A DNA stretch of 64,000 nt, from NCBI GenBank assembly GCA_036571765.1, contig BROE01000011.1:8920324-8984323 (forward strand), in the 5' to 3' direction. Below are positions 1 through 32,158 of this stretch, in pieces (positions within the stretch are counted from its first letter, which is position 1; the number at the start of each line of letters is the position of its first letter). The notes below the pieces were generated by a model, which was not told the DNA's origin, did not search any database, and saw only the letters and a program-made list of their open reading frames with translations. Origin of the DNA: Plecoglossus altivelis. Its lineage: Eukaryota > Chordata > Actinopteri > Osmeriformes > Plecoglossidae. The position numbers and the translations under genes are program-made.

Positions 1-640
1 CTGCTGAACAACATGCTTGGATTGCCAAGGAGTAAGAGATTAGACCAGGGGGAAAAAATTGAAACTATTTTTGGCAGTTTGAGTTTCTAAAAATATATAT
101 CCATGTCATCTCATTTGGGAAGGATACTTCACCTAAATTGTTGTGCTGCTATTTATTTGTGGGTCAAATTTGTGCCCTTGAAAGTACATTTGATGTGTCT
201 TGTGGTTAATTTGAAAAAGCTGAGGCTGAATTTGCATACCTTTTCTGTCCAGATGTGAACTATAACAGCTACCTGGTAGTGCTATCACAGCATTAGTGGC
301 ATTATACACTTTTGACCTAGCTGGTAAAGTGCACTTTCACTAGGGGGGCAAATCTAGACATTGTATTCCTTCATTTTTCATGTCCAGTGCTATTTCCGAG
401 TCATAAAAAGCTTTTTTTTTTCTCCTCCAATTCTCACTGAGCGCTTACTGACCTATATTTCTCTACATGGCCCCTGTCATTGTTCACTATATAATAAATA
501 TGCCTTCAAACACTGCAGGTGATCAATGAGGATGGTTTAAATGGCAGTAGAGTTTATTTCATGGAGCGAGATTCAGCTAAAATGAATTGAACCAAACGAC
601 ATGGGGCCCTTATTGAAACGATGTTAATCTCCTGTCCCAG

Positions 641-20099
<19,459 letters not shown>

Positions 20100-22700
20100 G
20101 ATGGTGTGTGCGTGTGTTTGTGTGTGTGTGTCAGAGAGAGTAAGTGAGTAAGTTAACGAGCTGTTATGAGTAGTGGTATGAGTCAGTTGTAAAATGACTC
20201 AATGAGGGAGCACAGGAAAGAGAGATGAGAATGGTGAGATAAGAGATGAAGGCGCGTGGGCCATATAAGGATGTTGCATTGAGGGTGTGTAAAGAGATAT
20301 AGATTTGTCTGCAGATTATGCGCGAATGAGTAATCTACGAAGCATCATGTTGTTTGGTGGTTACCAAATCAGAGTGGCCAAAAAAAGGACAACAAAGGAG
20401 CTGTTTTTGGATTAGGGCGACTGATGCAAGACTTGGGTTGAGAGACGAGGATAGAGAAGGGTTTCTCTTTTTATTCTTCTTCTCCTTTTCCCCCCTCTCT
20501 CTCCCTGGCTCCAAACGATGGCATTGATAGCATATTTGTGCGTTGATAGGAGGCTCTTTCTTCATTCTAAGACTCCACATGGTTATGCAGCTGTCTTCTC
20601 TGCATCATTAAGGAAGAGTCAACTGAGATTAGCGAATATATTCCTCAAGACTGAAGAGAGTTTGTTATTGTTCTCGCACATTTGTTGTAAATATTGTTAC
20701 CTAAAGGTGTGTTCATGGAGACTGTGAAGTAAAGACTACGAATACAATACTGCAGAGCTTTTAGACATCAACCTTTTGTTAGACCAGCAATTGATTGTAG
20801 GCTACACAAAATGACCCAGCAAATGACAAGTTTGGCCCGTTTTGCATCCAACAAACATTTTTACATCCAATTTCTTTTAGCAAATGATCCTATTTTTCTC
20901 TGTTCAAAGAGACTAATGAGGTGTTTTTACACATTTCTCTCAAATGTTGTCATCCTCCTGAGTTGCTGAGGCAGGGCAAGGCGACCCAAGCCTCATCTGC
21001 TGTGTGCTGATTATAGAGAACACTTCCAGCTGCAAGGTTTGTTCTGTCTGTTTGTCCCTGCAAGTGAAAGCAGGTGAGCAGAAGGTCTCTCTCTCTTCTC
21101 TATAATCTTTTTGGTGGCATGACTGTCATGGTGAAACGCTTCTTGACAACCGCACAAATCTGCTGGAAACAGGGTCAGTTCAGTTGAGTTGTTGTGTTAG
21201 GCCACAGGTGTAGCTGGAGAGGGTCACGTGTCAGAAAGGTTGACGGGGACAGTTGAAAATAACCAATACAAATATAGTTTTCGTTTGAGAGGGCGATTAT
21301 ACCTAAGCATATAACCCACGCTTTGAACCTACAACAGTGAAATCGAATTACATCTTACCAGAACATTTGATGTGAGAATAACTCTCAATATTTTCTGAGA
21401 GCTTAGCGCGGTGCTTAAAAAATTGAGTTTAGGCCATGATATGTTATACTGTGCAAGACTTCCAAGTGCATAGGTTTGTCATTGATTTTTTTTTATCATC
21501 CTCTCCAGCTAAAAGCTTTAGATTCAATCAGGCCTGGCATAATCCACTCAGTTCTTCCATGACACCTGCCATGTCTGAACCCAATCTTCTCAGGGTGGCT
21601 CTACTCTGCATAGAAAATTGTTCAAACTGTTAGAACCGGCAGGAGGATCGTCAAGCTATTCATTTAAGTGCGCCATAAAACTGTGTGGATCTCCTGGTTC
21701 TAATTAAACTAATACAACACCTCGTTGTAAAATCTCCCCTCTAAACCAGCGTAGCACCTCTGTGAAGTTCAGCCGCCTGCATTGTGGGGTTTTTAGGTTT
21801 GCCTCATCAAACAAAGAGAAACGACTTTTGTGACATTTCCCAAGAAGTCGGAAGACATGCTGGTTATTTTCCCCCTGCTTCTGTTTGGAGATGACCTTTG
21901 CCCTCTGAAGTGAGTGAACTGTTATTCGTTACAACTTGTAGGTTCCTTGTTGTGGTGGATCCCAGTATTGATTGACAGAGACATGCCATGCTACACCCAA
22001 CAGCCTGATGCTGTGCCTGTTATAGCAGCCAGCTTCTTTATTGGAAGTCATCTTTTTTCCCGACTTTTGAAGATATTTCCTTTCAGGAGAGTGTCACAGC
22101 CTAATATCGACGTGTTTCATTTGGTTCACACTCATACACATTTGTGGCAATTGGAGTACAACTATGATTTTGTGCTGAACTTCCCCTTAAGGCTTAGAGC
22201 CTGTCAGACCTGTCTCTTCTCAGCCACTCGTTCAGCCCACGCTCTGTTGTCTCACGGCTTGCATTATCTTTGAACTGTGAACTCGAGTCGAGCACTTATG
22301 AATGATGGAGGGGTGTATATGAAGCCCTCATGTACTGTACAAATTACCAGAGCAATGTACAGTAGGTCCTCATGTTGGATACTTTGTTATAAATCCTGCT
22401 AAGTGACCATCTGTAAATATTGTATGTTTATCATGGCTTCATTGTTTATCAATTGTTGTAAAGTACGAATATAGTCATGATATTGGTGGCGTTCACTCAA
22501 ATGAGGACATGCACAACACTGACAATGTAAATGGTTATTAAGATAAATGTATTATCTGGCACATGCGTCTACAAGCTGTATTTTGGTGTGGTACAGTATT
22601 TGAATAATATTTATACATATATACTGTGATAACTGTGGACATGATTTGAAATGCTATGGAAAACTATTATGGTGAATAAAGTCATTGTTTCTTTTTTATA
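20100..22700 (+). other. gabbr1: gabbr1 3' UTR
   Basis: No convincing coding sequence follows the gabbr1 stop. An AATAAA signal at 22675-22680, followed by a T-rich stretch, is the best poly(A) site; a second AATAAA lies near 22727. The 2.6-kb length is inferred from the signal only. A short TG run (20106-20130) lies just after the stop. Confidence 0.6.
22675..22680 (+). terminator. gabbr1: poly(A) signal of gabbr1
   Basis: Canonical AATAAA with a following GT/T-rich stretch (CATTGTTTCTTTTTT). It is the first strong signal after the stop codon in a region otherwise lacking genes. Confidence 0.55.
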
Positions 22701-23490
22701 GAAAGTGGCATTGTCTCTGGTGTACAGAATAAAAGGTACAATGTTGCATTCACAAGGTGCGGTGATTATGTTGAAGGAGAAGTCCCGGTTTCAACACTAG
22801 ATGGTGTCATGGTTGGACTGTGTGTCACACCTATACGTGTGTCCCCCACACAGTCAAAGCTCTGATTCCATTGGACTTTCCCCTTTGTTTCTTCCTCTTC
22901 CCACTCATATGATGTGTTTATGTAGGGGTGGAGTATCAGTGCCTTTGTGAGAAGGTACTGAGTGAGTGCATTGGGTGCAAGGAAAACATAGTGTCACATT
23001 CACAGACCACACTATAGCACAACCATGGTGGGACTTTCCCCTGGAAGAAGCCCTTACTGTCGTTGAGGAACTGCAATAGAAACGGAAACTCTTACCGGTT
23101 TTGTTTTAGCACATCTGTGCAAATGGGCTAAACATGTGCTCAATCCAACGGTCTGCTTCCTTAATGGACAATACTATCTGATCATGGCAATTGGTCAATC
23201 ATTTCTATAAATAGAGCAAAACGCTTACTGGTCATGACTCAGTGTGTTGATGTGTAACTTCCTCTTTCAAACATAATGGTTGTCTATTGTACGCATCTGT
23301 TTGGTCATTGCATTCCATTACCTCATGAAGAAAAAACATGCTTGTTTGTGTGTGTGTAGAAGAGTGTGGTGCTTGTCTAAAAAGAATATTTGTGAACTGA
23401 CCTTTAGGCCTGCATACCAAATAGTTATCATGTTATGCTTATTCTGACATAGATATCAACCTGACTGTTGTATTGAGTCCACGGGATTTG
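22701..23490. other. Gap between the convergent gabbr1 and tnf 3' ends
   Basis: No gene seen. This is ordinary AT-rich sequence between the two poly(A) regions. Confidence 0.5.
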
Positions 23491-23513
23491 GAGAATGACA
23501 TTTTTTCCCACGT

Positions 23514-23519
23514 TTTATT
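23514..23519 (-). terminator. tnf: poly(A) signal of the tnf gene
   Basis: TTTATT on the plus strand is AATAAA on the minus strand, about 845 bases after the tnf stop and just past the AU-rich region. This fits a long, unstable cytokine 3' UTR. Confidence 0.5.
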
Positions 23520-23659
23520 AAGGTAAAATTTACAAAAGCCAAGACTGCCTTACAGCGGGACACAGATTTTTTTCAAGAAAATATTTCTTGATTAGAACAT
23601 ATTATCTGACGACTAGCATCGGACTCACACATATATTATAGTTGCTGACAGATTTACAA

Positions 23660-23802
23660 AATGTATTTAAATAGTGAAATAAATAGTAATAGTAATAAAT
23701 AAATATTTGCATGCATAATGATAAATAAACATTCTAATCAATAACACAAATACAAAAGTTCTGAAACTCAAATAGAAAATAAATATAAGATTACAATAAA
23801 TA
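23660..23802 (-). promoter_or_regulatory. tnf: AU-rich element cluster in the tnf 3' UTR
   Basis: On the minus strand the stretch carries at least six ATTTA pentamers, some overlapping (ATTTATTTATT near 23695-23706). Such clusters are the known decay and translation-control elements of TNF mRNA. Position, strand and density fit, but function here is inferred. Confidence 0.6.
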
Positions 23803-24363
23803 AAATGAAACTATTACAATCCCATTAAATTACGTATTTCCGACAGAAATAGTTATCGATTTACAATAAGAAACTGTAGTTTGAAGAAAAACAATGTGGT
23901 CATATTGTAGTGACACATTCAAATATGGTGGTATACATTCACTTGTCAGAATCAAGATAAGCCAGCTATCACAGGAGAGATTGATTTAGTGATTTGTGTC
24001 TATACGGTGGATTGTAGTACAGCAGAAGGTACTAGGAGTGAAATAGTAGTACATAGTACATTTACACCATTCAAATGTAGCTCAAAGATACATTTGGAAA
24101 TACATTCTTATCCAGGAGATTCCAATAGAAAACTGTTACAGTTTACATTGCTTATCCTTCCTGTTCTGTTTCTAGTTCGACATAAAACTGCCTCAACTTA
24201 TTGATTCAGTGCCCCCAAAGAACATTCAGTAGAACCTGTCTACATAACTATGACCTGTATTTAGCTGCCTTGTTTCTTTTGCTGTTGTTCTCTCTCTTTC
24301 TCTCTCCTTCTCTCCCTCCCTCTCCCTCTCCCTCTCTCTCTGCTTTCTGTTACTTTGTGTCTC

Positions 24364-25674
24364 TCACAGTGCAAACACACCGAAAAAGGTTTTACCAGAT
24401 TCATCCTGCAGGTGCCGCACATGCCGGCTATTGGTGTCAGTCTTCAACCTGTCTCCCTCATCCATGAGGAACACAGCTCCCATGTACACCGAGGTGAAAG
24501 CGTTCCCCTCGCCGCTGGGCACGCCACCACAGACGGTGCGCACTGAGTGGAGCAGAGGCAGGTAAAGTGCCTCGTCGTCGTCGTCTTCATTTCCGTAAGT
24601 GTCGGTGCGTCTCCTGATGCCATGGCTGAGGTGAACCATCTGCTGAGTCTGGCACTTGACCTTGAAGGACACTTGACTGTAGACAAAGTACAGCCCCCTG
24701 CTTTTGATAACGATCTCGTTGTTGATGAGCTTGAGGTTACCGACAGAGAAGCCTTGGTCTACCTCGTTACTCCATTGCACTGTGGTGTTGGAGTATGAAG
24801 AATTGTGGAAACCTTTGGCAAGGAAAGAGGACAACATGGAGGGGTTAATCTGGGCGATCGAAAATAGCAAATACACAGACACTGAATAGTTAAAGCATCC
24901 TTTCTAGTTTAAAATGAATGCAGGAGATTATGAGCTAATGACATTTAGGATGCAGGAAATACTTAATTATGCCAAAGTGTCAAAAGTGACTCTCATATCC
25001 TCAAGGGTGATTTCAAGCTTGCAAACCAGGCTGGTAAATGTAACTAGACTGCTGAAATTACAATAATGAGCAGAACATTTTGGAATATGTGCTTACCTTC
25101 CAAATGAATGGCATTTCTTATTCCGGAAAGGTGTCTTAATGTGTGACGAATATCTTTAGAGAAAAAAGAGTGACATTTAGAAACTTTGGCAGAAGCTCAC
25201 AGGTTCAAATATTACCAATCAGATTCCACATTAAAATCTACAAAATGACAAACCATAAGACCATATTTATACTTAACAATGAACTATTTGTACATGTTTG
25301 ACAATATACAAAGAATAAGGAAGTGCTCTCACCGTCTGCTTTCTCTATAGAAACTTCTTTCTAAAATAGAGAAGAAAAAACAAAAGGCAAAAACTGTTAG
25401 AGTTTCACATAACAAATGCACAAGAAGTCAGTGAACAGTGAACATTGTATACAACTTTATAATTCCAGTCAGCATCAGATTTGTTGGGACGTTGTTTTAC
25501 CTTGGGGTTCCAGGTGAAGAAGAGTGCAGCGGAGACACAGAGAGCCATAGCCAGCAAGGCTCCCCACATCGTCCACCGGCCACGGTGTGTGGATGCCTCC
25601 CGGACCACTGTCACGTTGGCTGGAGTCATGAGGCCTTCCTCAACATCCAACAGTACTTTGCAATTAGTATCCAT
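24364..25674 (-). CDS. tnf: TNF-alpha-type cytokine, complete, four exons, 235 residues
   Basis: Type II membrane protein, released as a trimeric inflammatory cytokine that binds TNF receptors. Minus-strand exons in order: 25674-25501, 25360-25333, 25153-25097, 24812-24364. Phases match and the total is 708 bases. Residues 1-35 are cytoplasmic, about 36-54 form the membrane anchor (MWGALLAMALCVSAALFF), and 55-80 form the stalk. The TNF homology domain follows, with the family markers AIHLEG at 82-87, GLYFVYSQ at about 126-133 and the C-terminal TFFGVFAL. C140 and C181 sit where TNF-alpha has its disulfide. An acidic EDDDDE loop lies near 162-167. The exon plan (long, two short, long) is that of TNF. 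It could be a second teleost TNF type, but TNF-alpha is favoured over the LT-like TNF-N by the ending and cysteine pair. It is tail-to-tail with gabbr1. Confidence 0.92.
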
Positions 25675-25869
25675 TTGATAGTTTCCCTAGGAGTGTTCTG
25701 GGTCTTGTAACTGCAGAAAGCAACAATGTAGAGCGTTCTCAAGCTAGTCAGCTTCAAGTCTTCGGTTTGGTAACGGTCTTCAAGTTGTGTTAGAGACTTG
25801 TTGTGAAGGTCGGTCTTTGCTTCTGTCAGTTGGATTGAGTGAATGATACTCTGAGTTATGTTGCTTCTG

Positions 25870-25908
25870 TATTTAAAGGGCGTCTAGGGGGAAACTCCAG
25901 TGATGTCA
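25870..25908 (-). promoter_or_regulatory. tnf: tnf core promoter: CRE-like, kappaB and TATA-like elements
   Basis: In the direction of transcription, a CRE/ATF-like TGACATCA (25908-25901) is followed two bases later by a perfect NF-kappaB consensus (GGGAAACTCC on the plus strand, 25889-25898). A TATA-like TTTAAAT then lies near 25871-25877, about 200 bases before the start codon. The mammalian TNF promoter likewise places a CRE directly next to the kappa-3 site upstream of TATA. Sites are seen; activity is inferred. Confidence 0.6.
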
Positions 25909-25909
25909 G

Positions 25910-28900
25910 TTAGAGTGAGCGAGTGGAGAGTTGATGGGGAAGAAAGCTTTTCTGTCTGGGAGAACCCATTGAAGTTTTCACACTTGAGAAAGATAATCCC
26001 CCCCACCCCCTGCACACACATACACAAATGCACATGTCCCATTTTGCGGTACCCCCAAACCTATTTTAATACACACACATAGAAACACACAGCCACATGT
26101 ACACACACAGAGCCTGTTGAAACAGAAGGTAATTTATTTCCTGGAGCACTTTCTTTACTAGACAGTACTCTCCCCTTTCTTTTTCCTTTTAATTTTTACC
26201 ATTTATCATGGATATTTGAACTGTTTTTGTTCCTTTTGTTTAAGTAATTGCTTATGCTTACAATAAAGTAGCCCATAGTCCGACCAGCACTAAACCAGCA
26301 GTGTTGTTTCATCTGCATCCAAAAATGCTTAAAAATATGAACTCATGCTGAATTTTACCCTTCAATTAAAAAGTTGTGGAAATAGTATTGCATTAAAGAG
26401 TTTCATGGCAACCTTACTACGCACTGCGGGCTGCTATCTCATATCCTTCCTGTTCTACAAAATAGGATAGATATCTAGGCCATCTACAGACTGTTGAACT
26501 GCTATATCATTTCCCCTCTCTCTGTCTGGTTATTCAAATCTTAGTGTGTGGAGTGATATTTTGCCACATTCTAGGTATGCAAATCCTATATTGATTTCAG
26601 TCAATGAATGAATAAGAATGGAAGAAGAAAAAAAACAATCGTCTTGTTTAAATGAAAACTGTACTGCAGAAGTGTTTGGCCATGTTAACAACAGGTCAAG
26701 ATGATACAGCATTTCTCTGAGATATCTGACATTATTCTGACTTCCAGTGAGGCAAACTCAGTGTCATGTCTTATTACATCACCAACCATGACTATTACCT
26801 ATACTAAGTATCACTGCTACATATTAGTGACAGTGCTTGGAAACAATTGCATCATGTAAATAGTCATTTACATGATGCAATTGTTAGGAGTCAATCTTTG
26901 TTGGTAAAACTATTATGTATTTTACTTCCTTATCGATAGTAGTTGCATATTCAGTGCATACCTCAGTGAGGGCAAAACTAAATTGAATTCACTTAGATAT
27001 TATAGTCACTTCACAAATAACATCCACCTACAATCTAATGATACTTTGACAGTAGTCTCTGCATTTTTGGGCCAATACCAAATGTGTAAATGCAATCAAG
27101 ATATTTTATTTTAGATATTATTTTCATTTTCATTTTGCAAACAAGATATTTTACCCACAGAATGGAAAGAGGAAAAAATCTATATGTTCAACCCTGTAAC
27201 AGCAAACTAACACTCAAGTTGACATTTCCCCTAAATGATATTTACTTTTTAACTTTTTAAGAGGAATAAAAAACATGATAAAAGATGTAATAGTGAGAAA
27301 GGAATAAGAAAAAATGGAAGAAAACCTTTTGTGAGCAGAAATCAGTTACTCTCTTTTGTTTGCATTTACCTTTTGGGTTCCTGTGAGGAATAAGAAATAA
27401 ACCTTTCATCAAATTAGATTTGGTTACAGAGTTACAGTTTCACCAATCCTGCTTTCTTCTGCTTTGAATGGGATGAAGTGGTCAGTCATTTCATGAGCTT
27501 AATTGCAGAAAAGAACCCATCCAATTGTGGGTTCGTTTTCCATCTACTCAAATGGAAAGGGTGAAGGGGGACTTTGTAGACCATTTTTTAGATCCTCACA
27601 TTTCTACTGTACCTGGACCTGTTCTTATGGGGTTTTACAACTTGTAACAAGAGTAGGAGGTAGCCTGTTGTTTTCAAGGAAAACACCACCTTATTTCAGA
27701 AGTGTAAAGCTAACTGTCACCCACTGCCACCATTATTTTCCATCCAATGTCTTCCATCCTGACATCTTCCCCTCCCAGCTCATGAAGAAATGTCATTCGT
27801 ACCTTTTAGTGACATTGCTTTGTCATGCCATAGTATAGACAGAATCCTGATTTTTAAGTGTGAGTGTGGAGCGGGAAGGGAATACATGTCAATGAGAGGT
27901 GTGCATGTCAATGTGGGTATACTCATACGCATTACACACGTATGCACACACGTATGTATTTCCATTTGAAACAAACTAGGCGCTGAATCATATGCTTGGT
28001 GTTCTGCATCACGTAGCCAAACCACATACAGCCCACAGATAGGTGAGTGGTGGACCACTGAGCAGAAGTAAAGTGAAGCAATCCTTTGGATCCTTACAAG
28101 AGAAGAGTAAGGGTCCCACATTGAGAAACTGTTGATTTCACCAGAATGTAATCTCTTGTCCAAGCCAGTTATGTTTATACTCACTTAATCCTTATTGTAC
28201 CAAGCAAAACATTTGTTGAAATCACTTCAACTTTCCAACAAAAAACGAAACTGTTTTTAAGATTGAAGTACTGCATGTTTTTTCCCCCCAGTTTCTCGGG
28301 AAAGTTATTATTCTCAGTGAGACTCAAAACAACACATACATTTCAGGATGTGAAACCGTCGAGGGAAAGCAAATGTTTTCAACCTGTGAAGAAATTTGGA
28401 CATAAAAAGAGTATACATAAAATACTTACTAAGAAGACGTTTCTACCACATCGTGAGATGTTTAATTACATTTAGAATACCATTTGTGTACACTTATTTA
28501 CACGAAAAGACATCTTTGAGCAGTATTGGTCTATGGATGAGGTAATGATTTCCTGTTTGGAATTTTACTATCATAGGATTACTCTGTGGGTTGTGCCTTG
28601 AGGGAGGGCAATTAAGAAGACTGGAGGTGTTGTTGAAACCATCAGGTAAAGATAAAGGGGAAACTCAACTCAAGTATGAATCATGTGGTTTTCTGCCTTT
28701 CCTTTCGCAACCCTTCTAAATATGGGTGTAGAGGTATGATTCTTATTCAGTGTGGTTTGAAGAGCTTGTCACAATATACAACCCACTTTATTGAAGGTTT
28801 GAAAACAAATGTGGAATTAATGTCTTTTTCTATCTGATCCATTACGACGGATCAAAAAGCAGAGGTTGTATTTTTAGCATTGTAGATAAAAAGTAAAAGC

Positions 28901-29600
28901 AAAACCCTGTCGACAGATTAATGGCGCTGACTCAACTAATCTGTGTTTCGCCCCATCTTGTGGCCATAGCAGCGAACGTACGTGCACACGCCTGTATTGC
29001 TGTTAAAGTTTTTGATGCGTCTCTAGTCAGTCCTGTTCTCTTAGTTTTTCCTCTACGTCTCTCTCAGGTGATGTGTGTCGGGTGATACTTTGCGGACTAA
29101 TTGTTTTCAACATCTTCATACACTGTTTTCCCAGTATCTAGTGTGATTATAATAATTCCCCCCATCAAAAACTAGTACAGCTGTTTTTGTTCTTTTGTTT
29201 TAATGAGCTCCACTCCCTCTTCAGACAAATGTGTCTATCTGTTTATTCAGACGCAGAACGATCCACTTCTCTGGCTCTGAGTGGTGGCGAAAAAACGGAG
29301 ACCGTCATTTATTTTGTCTCCTTTTTGAAAATGCTATAATTGGAAATTGGGGAACGACAGAACCAGGTGTGTTTTACCATTGCCAAGACTGTTGTCGTAA
29401 TATGCGCCTTGCTAAAATGTTTTCTTATCTCAACTGGTTGATTAGTTTGCCCTGTAACTCAACCCTGTCTCACCTCACATTTATCACCTCAAGTTGTACC
29501 TCACATTTAGATTTACATTCATGAATATCCGCCGGATCGACAGGGGCGCTAGTGCCAACGTTTTTCACATGATAGTTGGACCCAACTTGATCTGACGTGT
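25910..29600. other. Intergenic region between tnf and ssr2 (divergent genes)
   Basis: No gene recognised on either strand; the ORFs here are short and look like chance. It is AT-rich, with a CA-rich patch near 26010-26110 and one long perfect palindrome at 26842-26885 (listed). Confidence 0.5.
26842..26885. repeat. Perfect inverted repeat, 20-base arms, 4-base loop
   Basis: The left arm AACAATTGCATCATGTAAAT (26842-26861) and its exact reverse complement (26866-26885) are separated by AGTC. DNA or RNA from here could form a 20-base-pair hairpin. No known element boundary is visible around it. Confidence 0.95.
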
Positions 29601-30205
29601 TCCTTAGAAAGCTAAAATGATCTGAGCATGCGTAGGATAATTCCTTGTTGAGTTGTGACACGAAGAGCGAGGTAAGATGCCTATTGATATTCCTTGATTT
29701 TTTGCGTTTCATAGTCCAGTATTGTTTAACAATCCAGGTATGATTTATACCGTACTGGTACTTAGTGTTCTTCAAACAAAGCCATAGTTTGCGTACAGTT
29801 TCAAAATGCAATTTTAGTAGCCCACAGTAATATAACATCATAAGATGAGTTAGCTAACGAGTTAGCTGCGCTACTAGATAGCCTAGACCCAAGTACACGT
29901 AAGCGTAAGCTTTCTCCGTTCTGATGTTGAGGCAATTCTTATTCTTGATAGCATATACCACATGTTTCTAATAACGAATGAGCACCTGCAAATTTTGCAT
30001 TAAAACAGCGATCAACGTTTATTTTGTTTTGCAATTGAAAAATCGGTACAGATGACTTGCTAGCGTATTTCAATTGATAAGCTAGCAAGTAATCCTCCAG
30101 TGTAGCTAACGTTACGATAGGACGGGCGGTAAACTGCCTGACAAAAAAAACACACAAAACAGGATATTAAGCTGATGGTACCGTTTCTTGTCATTTTGTC
30201 AACAG

Positions 30206-31431
<1,226 letters not shown>

Positions 31432-31821
31432 GAGCCCCTCACAAGTCACTCAGGACTAGGGGGCGGGGTTAAGAGTTTACCATGAACTCAGGTGGAAGGC
31501 TGCACAAGAACACATGCGCTTGCTTTACGACCTGAGCAAAGAAGTTGGGAGGAGCGGAGGCATTATGGGGCAATGGATCGGAAAACGAATCTTTCTTTAA
31601 TATCATTAATTCTAAGCGCTGGCACATATTGCTAGCAACGAGAAAGGTTCATCTATAGCCCAAATACACAAACATGGTAGTGATCAAAACTACAACCACA
31701 ATAAATGTGTTACAGACTGCCTTTGTTTTGTTTTTATTTTGTAATTTGTTTGAAACACTTCTGGTAATTTCTAAGGAGTGTGGACTCCCAGTTTTGTCTG
31801 GCTGGAGCGCGTCTTGTTCAA

Positions 31822-31827
31822 AATAAA
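31822..31827 (+). terminator. ssr2: poly(A) signal of ssr2
   Basis: AATAAA about 390 bases after the stop. An earlier AATAAA at about 31700 is an alternative. Confidence 0.5.
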
Positions 31828-31911
31828 CAAGCTGGGTTTTTAATTCAGTTGCAAGTCTTTTTATTGACGTTGTATGATGGTTGTGTGTCAAGTGTTGAGT
31901 ACTCTTGTATA

Positions 31912-32060
31912 CAATCAGAATCATCTTTATTTGCTGAGTAAGTCTACTCAAACAAGGAAGTTACAATAGCAGGAAGGTGCCATATGGTACCATATAAATA
32001 TTAGATTGATTAAGGTGACATGATACAGAAAAACATAATTCAACATGCAATTCGTCCCAT
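31912..32060. repeat. Degenerate dispersed repeat resembling a fish LINE/SINE 3' tail
   Basis: The stretch around AATCATCTTTATTTGC and CAAACAAGGAA resembles a tail sequence I recall as common in teleost genomes (retroposon 3' ends). It overlaps the 3' UTR of sh2d2a and carries that gene's nearest poly(A) signal (TTTATT, 31926-31931, minus-strand AATAAA). Assignment is from memory of the motif, without a library search. Confidence 0.4.
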
Positions 32061-32158
32061 AACAAACTTCAGTCCATCTCGCACTAGCTCAATCGTGTAC
32101 AGTTAGATTTGTTGAGTTTGATCCTTTTGATCTAATCTATGAGCCAGTACCCAGAAAC

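Noticed and set aside
24364..25674. Calling the cytokine lymphotoxin-like TNF-N
   Set aside because: The FFGVFAL end, the cysteine pair C140/C181 and AIHLEG favour TNF-alpha. A second teleost TNF-alpha type remains possible.
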